From a candidate division KSB1 bacterium (lineage in GTDB: Bacteria; Zhuqueibacterota; Zhuqueibacteria; Zhuqueibacterales; Zhuqueibacteraceae), in assembly GCA_034506175.1 (NCBI GenBank), contig JAPDQB010000046.1:1-52736 (forward strand): a stretch of DNA of 52,736 nt, read 5' to 3'. Below are positions 34,748 through 42,805 of the stretch, in pieces (within the stretch, counting starts at the first letter, position 1; each line of letters opens with the position of its first letter). The notes beneath the pieces are model-generated. The model saw only the letters and a list, made by a program, of their open reading frames with translations, was not told the DNA's origin and did no database searches. Position numbers and translations under genes: made by a program.

Positions 34748-35974
34748 ATGCTTTCAACTTTACTCAACAAGCTCCGCTGGAGTTGTCGAAAAAATGTCCC
34801 GGACCTTTTGGCGTTGCTGCGCCGCCATTATCCGGATTTTATATTCAACCGCAATCCGAAACCGCTGCACAATGAAATTCCCGTTTTTACTTTTCATTCC
34901 GTTGAGCCGGTTTCGTTTGAGGCCAAGCTGCAATTTCTGGCGCGGAATGGTTATCGCACGTTAAACAGCGACGAGTTTCGCGCCGCCATCGCCGGCGCGC
35001 GCGATATTCCCGAAAAAAGTGTTGTGCTCACCTTTGACGATGGCACCGCAACGTTGTGGACGGTGGCTTATCCGCTGTTGCGGAAATACGGCTTTCGCGG
35101 CGTGAGTTTTATCATTCCCGGCTGCATTCCGGAAAATGCGCCGGAAACGCCGAGATATGAAGATTATGTCGAAGGGCGCGCCACTGCCGAGTCGCTCGTC
35201 GCCCGCGAGCGCAACGGGTTTCCTTTGTGCTCGTGGCAGGAAATTACTGAAATGCACCAAAGCGGCGTGATTGATTTTCAGTCGCACACCATGCATCATC
35301 ATCAGGTTTGCGTGTCGCCGCAACTGGTCGATTTCATTCATCCGCGCTATGATTTTTATTTTTTTGCCAACATCAACGTGCCGGTTTATCGCGAAAACGG
35401 CACATTGAATTACCGCCGGCAAATGCCATGGGGCACACCGGTTTACCGCGCCGAGCCGCGCATGGCCGGCCGCCCGCAATATTTTGATGACGAAGCCGCG
35501 CGGCAGGCTTGTGTCGAGCATGTCGCTCAACATGGCGGAGAAAAGTTTTTTGCTCACACTGATTGGCGGAAAGCATTGACGGCGGTTTATCGTGAAGCCT
35601 TGTCAAATCGCCGGCAAGATGAATTTGAAAGTCGCGACACCCAGGCGCAAATGATCTGGCAGGATTTGCATCTTGCCAGGCAAATGATCGAAACGCGCCT
35701 GCCCGGAAAAAAGGTCGATCAGCTTTGTTATCCGTGGTTCATGGGCAGCGACATCGCCGTCGAACAATCGCGCCGCGCCGGTTATCGCGTCAATTATTGG
35801 GGCCTCGTGCCGCAATATAAAACGAATCAAGCCGGACAGGATTTGTTTTACGTGCCGCGCATTGAGGATCATTACATCTATCGTCTGCCCGGCGAAGGCC
35901 GTAAACCGCTGCGGGAAATTTTGCAAACAAAAGTGCAGTTGAATCTCCCACGATTCATGCGCCGGTTAACATAG
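34748..35974 (+). CDS. polysaccharide deacetylase (NodB-like)
   Basis: A 408-residue carbohydrate esterase family 4 protein. Motif 1 is VVLTFDDGTATLWTVAYPLL (catalytic and metal aspartates) and motif 2 is DFQSHTMHHHQV (H[S/T]xxH metal site). VDQLCYPWFMGSD resembles the motif with conserved Pro-Trp. It would remove N-acetyl or other acyl groups from the glycan or a lipid-linked precursor. There is no signal peptide, so a cytoplasmic or membrane-face role on a precursor is plausible. The family usually has about 200-300 residues; the extra length is in inserts around residues 130-290. Confidence 0.83.
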   Translation: MLSTLLNKLRWSCRKNVPDLLALLRRHYPDFIFNRNPKPLHNEIPVFTFHSVEPVSFEAKLQFLARNGYRTLNSDEFRAAIAGARDIPEKSVVLTFDDGTATLWTVAYPLLRKYGFRGVSFIIPGCIPENAPETPRYEDYVEGRATAESLVARERNGFPLCSWQEITEMHQSGVIDFQSHTMHHHQVCVSPQLVDFIHPRYDFYFFANINVPVYRENGTLNYRRQMPWGTPVYRAEPRMAGRPQYFDDEAARQACVEHVAQHGGEKFFAHTDWRKALTAVYREALSNRRQDEFESRDTQAQMIWQDLHLARQMIETRLPGKKVDQLCYPWFMGSDIAVEQSRRAGYRVNYWGLVPQYKTNQAGQDLFYVPRIEDHYIYRLPGEGRKPLREILQTKVQLNLPRFMRRLT

Positions 35975-36010
35975 CTTGTCATGCCGCAGGCATCTTTTAC
36001 AGCATAAACG

Positions 36011-36050
36011 TCGCAACCAGCGACAACAAACCAGCGACCCGCATCAAGCA
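36011..36050. repeat. weak, partial copy of the CCAGC family
   Basis: GTCGCAACCAGCGACAAC and AACCAGCGACCCGCATC resemble the right arm of the repeats at 4821 and 26301. They lie just before the next gene, but no left arm is visible. Confidence 0.3.
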
Positions 36051-36058
36051 TTCAGAAC

Positions 36059-37945
36059 ATGATTTTTGGAACGATTGGAAAACCTCTTTCAGATGAACCC
36101 GTGGCCAACGCCAAAGCCGTGGGAAAATATTTTCTCGATCAAAATGAGATCGACCCACGCTTGAATGTTTTGACCGCGAATGAAATCGCCGTCGGACTGC
36201 TTCCAGTCGGGGTGCAGACGCTTGATGCAAATTCGAGCGTCTACGAACATAAACCCAGCAACAGCTTTGCCGTTTTGCTGGGCGGCGTTTTTAATCGCGC
36301 TGAGCTGGTAGTGCAACATCTTGGAAATGACGTCAAAGCCGCCAGCGACGCCGAAGTTGCATGGCGCACTTATGAAAAGATCGGTGTAAAAGCCTTTCGC
36401 GAGCTGAACGGCAATTTTGTTATCGCGATTTGGGACGCGCCCAAACAATGTTTCTATCTCGTGCGCGATCATCTCGGCATCGAACCAGTTTATTATTGTC
36501 GCAAAGACGGCGTGCTGTATTTTTCCAGCCGCTTGCAGCGCTTGACGCGCGTGCCGCAAGTCGGCCGCCAGCTCAACTTCGGCGTGCTTCAGCGTTATTT
36601 GTTGTTCAATTACAATCCCGGTTACGACACGCTCTTTGAAAACATTCACAGCTTGCGCCCCGGTTGTTTTATTAAAATTGAAAACAACCGCTTCACCATT
36701 GAGCCGTACTGGCGCATTTCTTTTGCCGAACCTTTTGAAAAAGACGAAGCAACATATAAACAGGAATTGCTCGAGCTGATGCGCGACGCTGTGCGGCTGC
36801 GTTTGGCCGGCGGCAAATTCCGCCCCGGCGCTTTTCTCAGCGGCGGCATGGACTCCAGCTCCGTGGTTCATTTCATGCACGGTCTTTTGCAGGCACCCAT
36901 CGCAACGTACTCGTTTCGCTGTTTCGGCAAAACCTACGACGAATCGCATTACGCCCGCGTCATGTCCGAGCACTATCAAACCCGCCATCATGAAATTCCG
37001 TTTCCGGCGGAAGAAACCAGGCTGATTGCGAAAATCGCGCAGCAGGCGCAGGAACCGTTTTCCGACATCGGCATCGAAGTCGCCTCGTTTCTGCTCGGCT
37101 CGCGCGTGCGCGAAGAAGCGGATTACGTGTTGACCGGCGATGGCGGCGACGAGTTGTTCGGCGGCCATCCGGTTTATCTCGCCGACCGCGCCGCGGAAAT
37201 GTTTGGCAAAATCCCCGGCTTCATCCGGCAGCCGCTCACTCATGCCTTGCAATTGTTGCCGGATACGGATGCAAAAAAAAGCTTGCCGGTCAAGGCCAAG
37301 CGCTTTTCATATAGCTGCAAATTTCCCGCGTCGCTTTACAGCAATCGCTGGCGCATTTACTACACGCCGGAAGAGCTGCAGAAATTGTGTGCGCCGGATT
37401 TGCGGCAGCGGGTCAATGGTTTTGATCCCTGTCGCGAATTGGTGGAGATTTATCAGGAAGCCGACGGCAAGGATCATCTCAGCATCACGCTGTACGGCGA
37501 TTATTATTCCGTCGTCAATTTTTACCTGCGCCGCCTGGAGCTGATCCGCCACTTCGGCGTCGAAGGCCGCATGCCGCTGCTCGACCATCGTCTCGTCGAA
37601 TACACCGCGCGCATTCCGAGCCATTTGAAGATCGGCAAAAAAGGCGAGACCAAAATCATCCTGCACAAAATCATGCACGGCGAGCTGCCGGATGAAATCG
37701 TCTTCCGCAAAGACAAGCTCGGCCACAGCGTGCCGATGAAAAACTGGATGCGCGAATCCGTCGCCGTCCAAACCTTGCTCAAAGAATTTTTGTCAACCGA
37801 AACCGTGCGCCGCCGCGGCCTGTTCGACCCCGCGGTTATTTCGCGCATGATGAACGAGCATCAGCGCAAATCACACAACCACTCGCATCGCCTGTGGGCG
37901 CTGCTGGTTTTTGAATTGTGGTGCCGGGCGCATCTCGGAAATTGA
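36059..37945 (+). CDS. asparagine synthetase-like protein lacking the glutaminase cysteine
   Basis: A 628-residue homologue of the AsnB-type protein encoded at 27.6 kb. The synthetase domain is intact: FLSGGMDSSSVVHF (pyrophosphatase loop), TGDGGDELFGGHPVY and the C-terminal LIRHFGVEGRMPLLDHRLVE. The N-terminal domain keeps its fold (RELNGNFVIAIWDAPKQCFY, VRDHLGIEPVYY) but starts MIFGTIG, so Cys2 is missing, and the glutamine-site motifs RGPD and NGEIYN are absent (GGVFNR instead). It therefore cannot hydrolyse glutamine by the known mechanism. It may use free ammonia, another amine, or ammonia from a partner, like beta-lactam synthetase-type relatives. Confidence 0.88.
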   Translation: MIFGTIGKPLSDEPVANAKAVGKYFLDQNEIDPRLNVLTANEIAVGLLPVGVQTLDANSSVYEHKPSNSFAVLLGGVFNRAELVVQHLGNDVKAASDAEVAWRTYEKIGVKAFRELNGNFVIAIWDAPKQCFYLVRDHLGIEPVYYCRKDGVLYFSSRLQRLTRVPQVGRQLNFGVLQRYLLFNYNPGYDTLFENIHSLRPGCFIKIENNRFTIEPYWRISFAEPFEKDEATYKQELLELMRDAVRLRLAGGKFRPGAFLSGGMDSSSVVHFMHGLLQAPIATYSFRCFGKTYDESHYARVMSEHYQTRHHEIPFPAEETRLIAKIAQQAQEPFSDIGIEVASFLLGSRVREEADYVLTGDGGDELFGGHPVYLADRAAEMFGKIPGFIRQPLTHALQLLPDTDAKKSLPVKAKRFSYSCKFPASLYSNRWRIYYTPEELQKLCAPDLRQRVNGFDPCRELVEIYQEADGKDHLSITLYGDYYSVVNFYLRRLELIRHFGVEGRMPLLDHRLVEYTARIPSHLKIGKKGETKIILHKIMHGELPDEIVFRKDKLGHSVPMKNWMRESVAVQTLLKEFLSTETVRRRGLFDPAVISRMMNEHQRKSHNHSHRLWALLVFELWCRAHLGN

Positions 37946-37958
37946 TTAAAAAGGTTTG

Positions 37959-38049
37959 AACGCGGATAACGTGGATTTGGCGGATTTACACGGAAAAAGC
38001 ATTAAATAAAAATCCGCGAAAATCCGTGTTATCTGCGTCATACGTGTTC
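37959..38049. repeat. imperfect inverted repeat, GCGGATAACG/AATCCG family
   Basis: The left arm (CGCGGATAACGTGGATTTGG then CGGATTTACACGG) mirrors the right arm (AATCCGCGAAAATCCGTG then TTATCTGCG) about an ATTAAATA centre. It ends 12 bases before the preferred start of the next gene. Confidence 0.7.
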
Positions 38050-38061
38050 AAAAAAGAGATC

Positions 38062-39039
38062 ATGAAGTTCTGGCTCAAAGCCATTATCAGCGTCGCCCTC
38101 CTCGCGTTGCTGATTTGGAAATCCAACATCGGCGACATCCTCAATGTGATGGCCGGCGCTGATCTGCGCTTGTACGTTGCGGCTTTTGCGCTCTTTCTCT
38201 TTCAGCAAGTCGTCGTCACCTACTGCTGGCAACTGTTGCTCGTCGCGCAGAAAAACTCCGTGCCCTTTTGGCAAACACTCAAAGTGCATTTCATCGGCAG
38301 CTTTTTCGGCACGTTTCTGCCATCGAGCATCAGCATGGACGTTGTCCGCGCCTATCATCTCTCGCGCCACCTTCGGCGTCGCGGCGTCGATGCCGCCAGC
38401 TCGATGTTCGTCACGCGCGTCGCCGGCTTCGGCATCAACTTTTTATTGGCGCTGATCGTTGCGATTCCCGTGAGCCGCGCCAATCATGATTTTCAAATTT
38501 TGTGGGCCGTTGCGATTTCGACCTTTGCTTTTTTTACCGCAATCTGGGTGACGTTGCATCGCCGTTCGTTGCAGTTGCTCAAAGGCTTGTTGCGCCGCTT
38601 CAAGCTCGCCAGGATTGCCGATAAACTGGCGCATCTCCGCGAATCAATTTTGGAAGTCGTCGTCGCCAAAAGGGCCATGCTCAAAATGCTGGCGCTTTCG
38701 GTGTTCTTTCAAATTCTCGGCGTCGTGATCATCTACGTCGTTGGCCGCAGCGTTGGCATCGAGCTTGATTTCTGGCATTATTGCATCTACGTGCCGCTGA
38801 TCACTGCCATTGCCGTGCTGCCGATCTCCGTGCTCGGCATCGGCATCCGCGAAGGCGCGTTCGTGTTCTTTTTCACGCAAGCCGGCGTGCCGAAAGCCGC
38901 GGCGCTGTCGTTGTCATTATTGCTCTTCTCGCAGTCTTTGCTCATGGCGGCGATGGGTGGGATTTGGTATTTGGTGGATAAGACGAAATTACAGCTTGAT
39001 ACAACAATCAAGCGTGAAGCTTTGTCAATTACTGATTAA
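38062..39039 (+). CDS. flippase-like multispan membrane protein (LPG synthase TM domain/UPF0104)
   Basis: A 325-residue protein with about eight membrane helices. Its pattern (FWQTLKVHFIGSFFGTFLPS, SISMDVVRAYHLSRH, SSMFVTRVAGFGINFL; near the end ISVLGIGIREGAFVFFFTQAGV) is that of the lysylphosphatidylglycerol synthase membrane domain family, also called UPF0104/AglD. Members occur in glycan clusters and are suspected to move lipids or lipid-linked sugars, but a function is not settled. The aminoacyl transferase part of MprF is absent. An ATG at 38026 would add 12 residues lying in the repeat, so it is not used. Confidence 0.8.
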   Translation: MKFWLKAIISVALLALLIWKSNIGDILNVMAGADLRLYVAAFALFLFQQVVVTYCWQLLLVAQKNSVPFWQTLKVHFIGSFFGTFLPSSISMDVVRAYHLSRHLRRRGVDAASSMFVTRVAGFGINFLLALIVAIPVSRANHDFQILWAVAISTFAFFTAIWVTLHRRSLQLLKGLLRRFKLARIADKLAHLRESILEVVVAKRAMLKMLALSVFFQILGVVIIYVVGRSVGIELDFWHYCIYVPLITAIAVLPISVLGIGIREGAFVFFFTQAGVPKAAALSLSLLLFSQSLLMAAMGGIWYLVDKTKLQLDTTIKREALSITD

Positions 39040-39071
39040 CAAACCTCTTTGGGAAAGGATGGAGTTGCACC

Positions 39072-39887
39072 ATGGAAGAAGTTAAAAAATTAGCCGTCAT
39101 CGGCGCGGGCAAGATGGGCGAGACGCTCATCAAAGCCCTGCTCGATGCCAAAATGCTGGCCGCGGATCAAATCGTCGCCACGGCCAAACATGCGTCGCGC
39201 GTTGAAGACATTGCCAAACGGCTCGGCGTGCCAACGACGTTGGACAATCGCGCCGCCATTCACGCCGCCGATGTGATTCTGCTCTGTGTCAAACCGCAAG
39301 TCCTGCGCGACGTGCTTGCGGAAATCAAACCGGTGATCGGCAATGATCAATTGGTGATTTCGATTGCTGCTTCGGCAACAACGTCGTTCATCGAGCGGCA
39401 TTTGGAGAAAGCTGTGCCTGTTGTGCGCACGATGCCGAATACGCCAACGCTGGTGAGCGCCGGCATGACCGCGCTGTGCCGCGGCACACATGCGAGCGAA
39501 GAGCATCTCAATCGCGCGCGCCAGATTTTTGACGCCGTCGGCCGCACCGCGATCATCGACGAGAAATACATGGACGCCGTCACCGCGCTCAGCGCCAGCG
39601 GCCCGGCCTACATTTATATCATTCTCGAATCGCTCGCCGAAGGCGGCGTCAAAGTCGGCCTGCCGCGCCACGTTGCCACTGAGCTGGCCGCGCAAATGTG
39701 TTTCGGCGCCGCGAAAATGGTTCTGGAAACCGGCGCGCATCCGGCGCTCTTGAAAGACGCGGTCACGACACCGGCGGGCTGCACGATTGACGGTATTTTA
39801 CAATTGGAAGAAGGCGGTTTGCGCGTGACGCTGATCAAAGCCGTCGTCGAAGCGACCCGTCGCGCCGCGCAGTTGATTGAAAGCTGA
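39072..39887 (+). CDS. proC: pyrroline-5-carboxylate reductase ProC
   Basis: The last step of proline synthesis. A 271-residue protein with the Rossmann start KLAVIGAGKMGETLIKALLD, RTMPNTPTLVSAGMTAL, and the ProC signature SASGPAYIYIILESLAEGGV and GLPRHVATELAAQMCFGAAK, ending DAVTTPAGCTIDGILQLEEG. An AAGGATGGAG ribosome-binding site precedes the ATG. It sits inside a glycan cluster with 32 bases to the previous gene and 31 to the next, without sign of decay. Confidence 0.93.
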   Translation: MEEVKKLAVIGAGKMGETLIKALLDAKMLAADQIVATAKHASRVEDIAKRLGVPTTLDNRAAIHAADVILLCVKPQVLRDVLAEIKPVIGNDQLVISIAASATTSFIERHLEKAVPVVRTMPNTPTLVSAGMTALCRGTHASEEHLNRARQIFDAVGRTAIIDEKYMDAVTALSASGPAYIYIILESLAEGGVKVGLPRHVATELAAQMCFGAAKMVLETGAHPALLKDAVTTPAGCTIDGILQLEEGGLRVTLIKAVVEATRRAAQLIES

Positions 39888-39918
39888 TGTCTGAATTTGG
39901 AAAACATTTAAAATTGAT

Positions 39919-41049
39919 ATGGCCATTCGTGCTATAAAATCCGAGCAGGAATTTGCCGAGCTAAAACCGGCTTGGGAAGATATCTTTCAATCGAATCCCA
40001 ATCACACGCCGTATCAATCGTGGGAGTGGAATTTCACCTGGTGGAAATACTTCGGCGCGCCGGAGCGGTTGCGGTTGTTGGTTGCCGAGGAAGATGGCAG
40101 GCTCATCGGCATCGCGCCGTTCTTTTTGCGAAAAAAATTTTACGGATGGCCATTGCGGCATCTGGGCTTCATCGGCCAAAAGCGCACGGATTATCTCGAT
40201 TTCGTCGTGCGCGCCGGCGCCGAAGCTAGCTTTTTTCAACAGCTCTGCAAATACCTGCTGGAAAATAAAAGCGAGTGGCTCTTCATCGAATTGAAAGATG
40301 TTCCGGACACCTCGGCGAATTTGCCGTTCTTCTTTCGGGAAGTTGCAAAAGTTTTTCCGGTACTCGCCTGGGAAGCCCAGCGGGTGTGCGTGACGGTGCC
40401 GCTTGCCGAAAATTGGGAAGGTTTTCTCAACACCCTCGGCAAACGCACGCGCAAAGATGTCGGCTACGACCGGCGGTTTTTTGAAAAAAATTTCAGGACG
40501 GATTTTAAAATTTTCACTAATTCGTCTGCGGTTTTCGAGGGTTTGAAAGATTTGATCACAGTTTATCGCAGTCGCTGGCAGGAAGAAAAAGGCGCGACGC
40601 GTTTTGAAGAAGATGCCGTCGCCAAATTTGAGCGGGAGATTTGCGATCAGTTTTCACACGCCGGCTGGTATCGCCTCTATTTGCTGTATGCGAATCAAGA
40701 GCCGGTTGCGGGATTGTCGGGCTACGTGCGCAACAACAAGTATTATGCTGATGCTTACGCGCATTCGCCGGCGTATCACAAATACAGCGTTGGCAACGTG
40801 CTGCTCGGCATGGCCATCGAAGATTGCATTAAAAATCAATGGACGGAATTGGATTTGACCCGCGGCGATGAGCCGTACAAATTCCGCTGGAACGGCCAGA
40901 CCAAGCGGAATTATCATCTCAAGATTTTTCAAAGCCGCGCCGGCATGGCGCTGGCGTCGTTGGCGGAGGGTATGTATGAGAAGGCCGCTGCGAGTAAGAC
41001 GTTGAATAAACTATTGGCGCAGTATCGTAAATTGCGATTTGGAAAATAA
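39919..41049 (+). CDS. FemAB/BioF2-like GNAT-fold acyltransferase
   Basis: A 376-residue protein of the Acetyltransf_6 (FemAB/CelD-like) group. Visible features are TPYQSWEWNFTWWKYFGAPE, IGIAPFFLRKKFYGWPLRHL, and the C-terminal GNVLLGMAIEDCIKNQWTEL with DLTRGDEPYKFRWN, the last a hallmark of this group. Members transfer acyl or aminoacyl groups in wall or exopolysaccharide synthesis, including those next to exosortase systems, but no exosortase gene is in this window. The substrate is unknown. Confidence 0.8.
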   Translation: MAIRAIKSEQEFAELKPAWEDIFQSNPNHTPYQSWEWNFTWWKYFGAPERLRLLVAEEDGRLIGIAPFFLRKKFYGWPLRHLGFIGQKRTDYLDFVVRAGAEASFFQQLCKYLLENKSEWLFIELKDVPDTSANLPFFFREVAKVFPVLAWEAQRVCVTVPLAENWEGFLNTLGKRTRKDVGYDRRFFEKNFRTDFKIFTNSSAVFEGLKDLITVYRSRWQEEKGATRFEEDAVAKFEREICDQFSHAGWYRLYLLYANQEPVAGLSGYVRNNKYYADAYAHSPAYHKYSVGNVLLGMAIEDCIKNQWTELDLTRGDEPYKFRWNGQTKRNYHLKIFQSRAGMALASLAEGMYEKAAASKTLNKLLAQYRKLRFGK

Positions 41050-41054
41050 ACCAA

Positions 41055-41097
41055 TTTACTCTTCCTCGCTTTAACTAAGAGTAAAAGTACGAGTAAG
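41055..41097. repeat. imperfect inverted repeat, ACTCTT/AAGAGT family
   Basis: TTTACTCTTCCTCGCTTTAAC is partly mirrored by TAAGAGTAAAAGTACGAGTAAG. It has the same flavour as the repeat at 24529-24574. It precedes the next gene by 29 bases. Confidence 0.45.
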
Positions 41098-41125
41098 GGT
41101 TGACGGAAAGAGAAGATTTTATTCT

Positions 41126-41851
41126 ATGCCGCTTCCAGTTGCTCATTCATTGGCAGGTTACGCAATAGCCGGGGCGACCGATATTCGGTTGGCAAACAAA
41201 ACATGGCTCAATGTGGCGATTTTCGCGGCGCTGGCGAATTTGCCGGACATCGATTATCTGCCAGGATTTTTGCTCGGCCAGCCTAATCGCTTTCATCATC
41301 TGATGACGCATAGCCTGGGTTTCGCGTTGCTGGCCGGACTTCTCGGTGGCTTTGTTTGCTGGCGGCTTCGCCGCAACTCGATTCAAGCGGCAAAGCACGC
41401 GCAGCAATTTGGCCTTTATTTTTTGATGATCAGCGCCGCCGTTTTTTCGCATTGCGTTCTCGATTTGTTCACGGAAGACACCTCGCCGCCGCATGGCATG
41501 TTGCTGCTGTGGCCGTTCGACCGAGGGTTTTATGACATCACGTGGAATCTGTTTCCGTCGACGCACAAATCCAATGAGTCGGCGACATTTTTTACGTCGT
41601 TATTGAATTGGTATAATGCTAAAATTGCAATACGAGAATTTATTATTATGGCGTCGATCGCCGGTTTGGTCAAGCTCATTCGCCGGTTGCCGGTTTTGTT
41701 TCATCGGCAGCGTCCGGTCGATATTAAAAACACACAGGTTGCCAGGCTCGGGCTGTTGGAAGTTTCGCCACTGCCGTCCGAGCTGGCGAATCGACGTTCG
41801 CTGATTTCATTGGCCGAAGTCGCAGAGCAGGATGAGCACGAGCAACAATAA
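41126..41851 (+). CDS. YdjM-like membrane-bound metal-dependent hydrolase (DUF457)
   Basis: A 241-residue protein with about four membrane segments. His7 in PLPVAHSLAGYAIAG, ANLPDIDYLPGF, HHLMTHSLG and SHCVLDLFTEDTSPPHGM give the conserved His/Asp set of the YdjM/DUF457 family, thought to bind metal. No substrate is established. The coding region ends inside the next glycosyltransferase gene (20-base overlap), and so it opens a tightly overlapping series of five more genes. Confidence 0.82.
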   Translation: MPLPVAHSLAGYAIAGATDIRLANKTWLNVAIFAALANLPDIDYLPGFLLGQPNRFHHLMTHSLGFALLAGLLGGFVCWRLRRNSIQAAKHAQQFGLYFLMISAAVFSHCVLDLFTEDTSPPHGMLLLWPFDRGFYDITWNLFPSTHKSNESATFFTSLLNWYNAKIAIREFIIMASIAGLVKLIRRLPVLFHRQRPVDIKNTQVARLGLLEVSPLPSELANRRSLISLAEVAEQDEHEQQ

Positions 41852-42794
41852 AATTTTTTGCAGTGTCGTCATTCCGGTCATGAACGAGGAAGAAAACGTT
41901 CCTCATTTGCATCAAGCCATCACCGAAGTGATGCAAGCGTGGGGGCGTTCGTATGAGATCGTGATCGTTGACGACGGGAGCACGGATCGCACGTTTGCAC
42001 TGCTCGAGGAAATTGCGAAAAACGATCCGCATGTGCGCGTCGTCAAATTCCGCCGCAATTTCGGCCAGTCCGCTGCGATGGGCGCGGGCTTCGAGCTGGC
42101 GCGCGGCGAAGTTGTGGTGACGATGGACGGCGATTTGCAAAACGATCCGCGCGACATTCCCATGGTGGTCGCGGAATTGGGAAAAGGCTATGACGTCGTG
42201 AGCGGCTGGCGCAAAAACCGCAAAGACAAGCTCATCATTCGCAAAGTGCCGAGTACCATCGCCAATCGCCTGATTCGCAAAACCACGCAGGTGAGCCTGC
42301 ACGACACCGGCTGCTCTTTGAAGGCCTACAGCCGCGACGTGGTGAATAAAATCAGCTTGTACGGCGAGCTGCATCGCTTTATTCCGGCGCTGGCGCGGGT
42401 GGAAGGCGCGCGCATCGGCGAAGTCGTGGTCAATCACCGCGAGCGCAAATTCGGCCAATCCAAATACAACTTGACGCGCACGTTTCGCGTGATCATGGAT
42501 TTGACGACGCTGAATTTACTTTTGAAATATCTCACCAAGCCGCTGCATTTTTTCGGCGGTTTGACGCTGGTGTTCAATGCGCTCGGCGTCGGCACGCTGC
42601 TTTATTCCGTTTTCAACATGGCGGAAAATTCTCTGGCAACGGAAGAGCTGAATGTGCTGATGTCGTTGGGATTTTTGCTTGTCGCGGCAGGAATCAATTT
42701 TTTGTTGTTTGGGCTGATTGCGAATATGGTTGTCAAAACCGGCAAAAAGCGTGATGAACGTTTGCACGAACTGACTGCATTTAATTCTGTATAA
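41832..42794 (+). CDS. family 2 glycosyltransferase with two C-terminal membrane helices
   Basis: A 320-residue GT2 enzyme of the dolichol-phosphate-mannose-synthase/GtrB type. VVIPVMNEEENVPHLHQ, VDDGSTDRTFALLEEI and the DxD-containing VVVTMDGDLQNDPRDI give the donor site; HDTGCSLKAYSRD and RKFGQSKYNLTRTF give the acceptor and C-terminal parts. Two membrane helices end the protein. Such enzymes charge polyprenyl phosphate with one sugar. It overlaps the hydrolase gene upstream and is followed by a related but altered copy. Confidence 0.9.
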   Translation: MSTSNNKIFCSVVIPVMNEEENVPHLHQAITEVMQAWGRSYEIVIVDDGSTDRTFALLEEIAKNDPHVRVVKFRRNFGQSAAMGAGFELARGEVVVTMDGDLQNDPRDIPMVVAELGKGYDVVSGWRKNRKDKLIIRKVPSTIANRLIRKTTQVSLHDTGCSLKAYSRDVVNKISLYGELHRFIPALARVEGARIGEVVVNHRERKFGQSKYNLTRTFRVIMDLTTLNLLLKYLTKPLHFFGGLTLVFNALGVGTLLYSVFNMAENSLATEELNVLMSLGFLLVAAGINFLLFGLIANMVVKTGKKRDERLHELTAFNSV

Positions 42795-42805
42795 AAATTT
42801 TCAAA

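Noticed and set aside
27618..37945. Possible lasso-peptide cluster (asparagine-synthetase homologue plus radical SAM)
   Set aside because: No precursor peptide, transglutaminase-like protease or PqqD-type recognition protein is encoded; the surroundings are glycan genes.
34748..41049. Exosortase-linked EPS locus (deacetylase, amidotransferase, FemAB-like)
   Set aside because: These families occur beside exosortases, but no exosortase or PEP-CTERM protein is present in the window.
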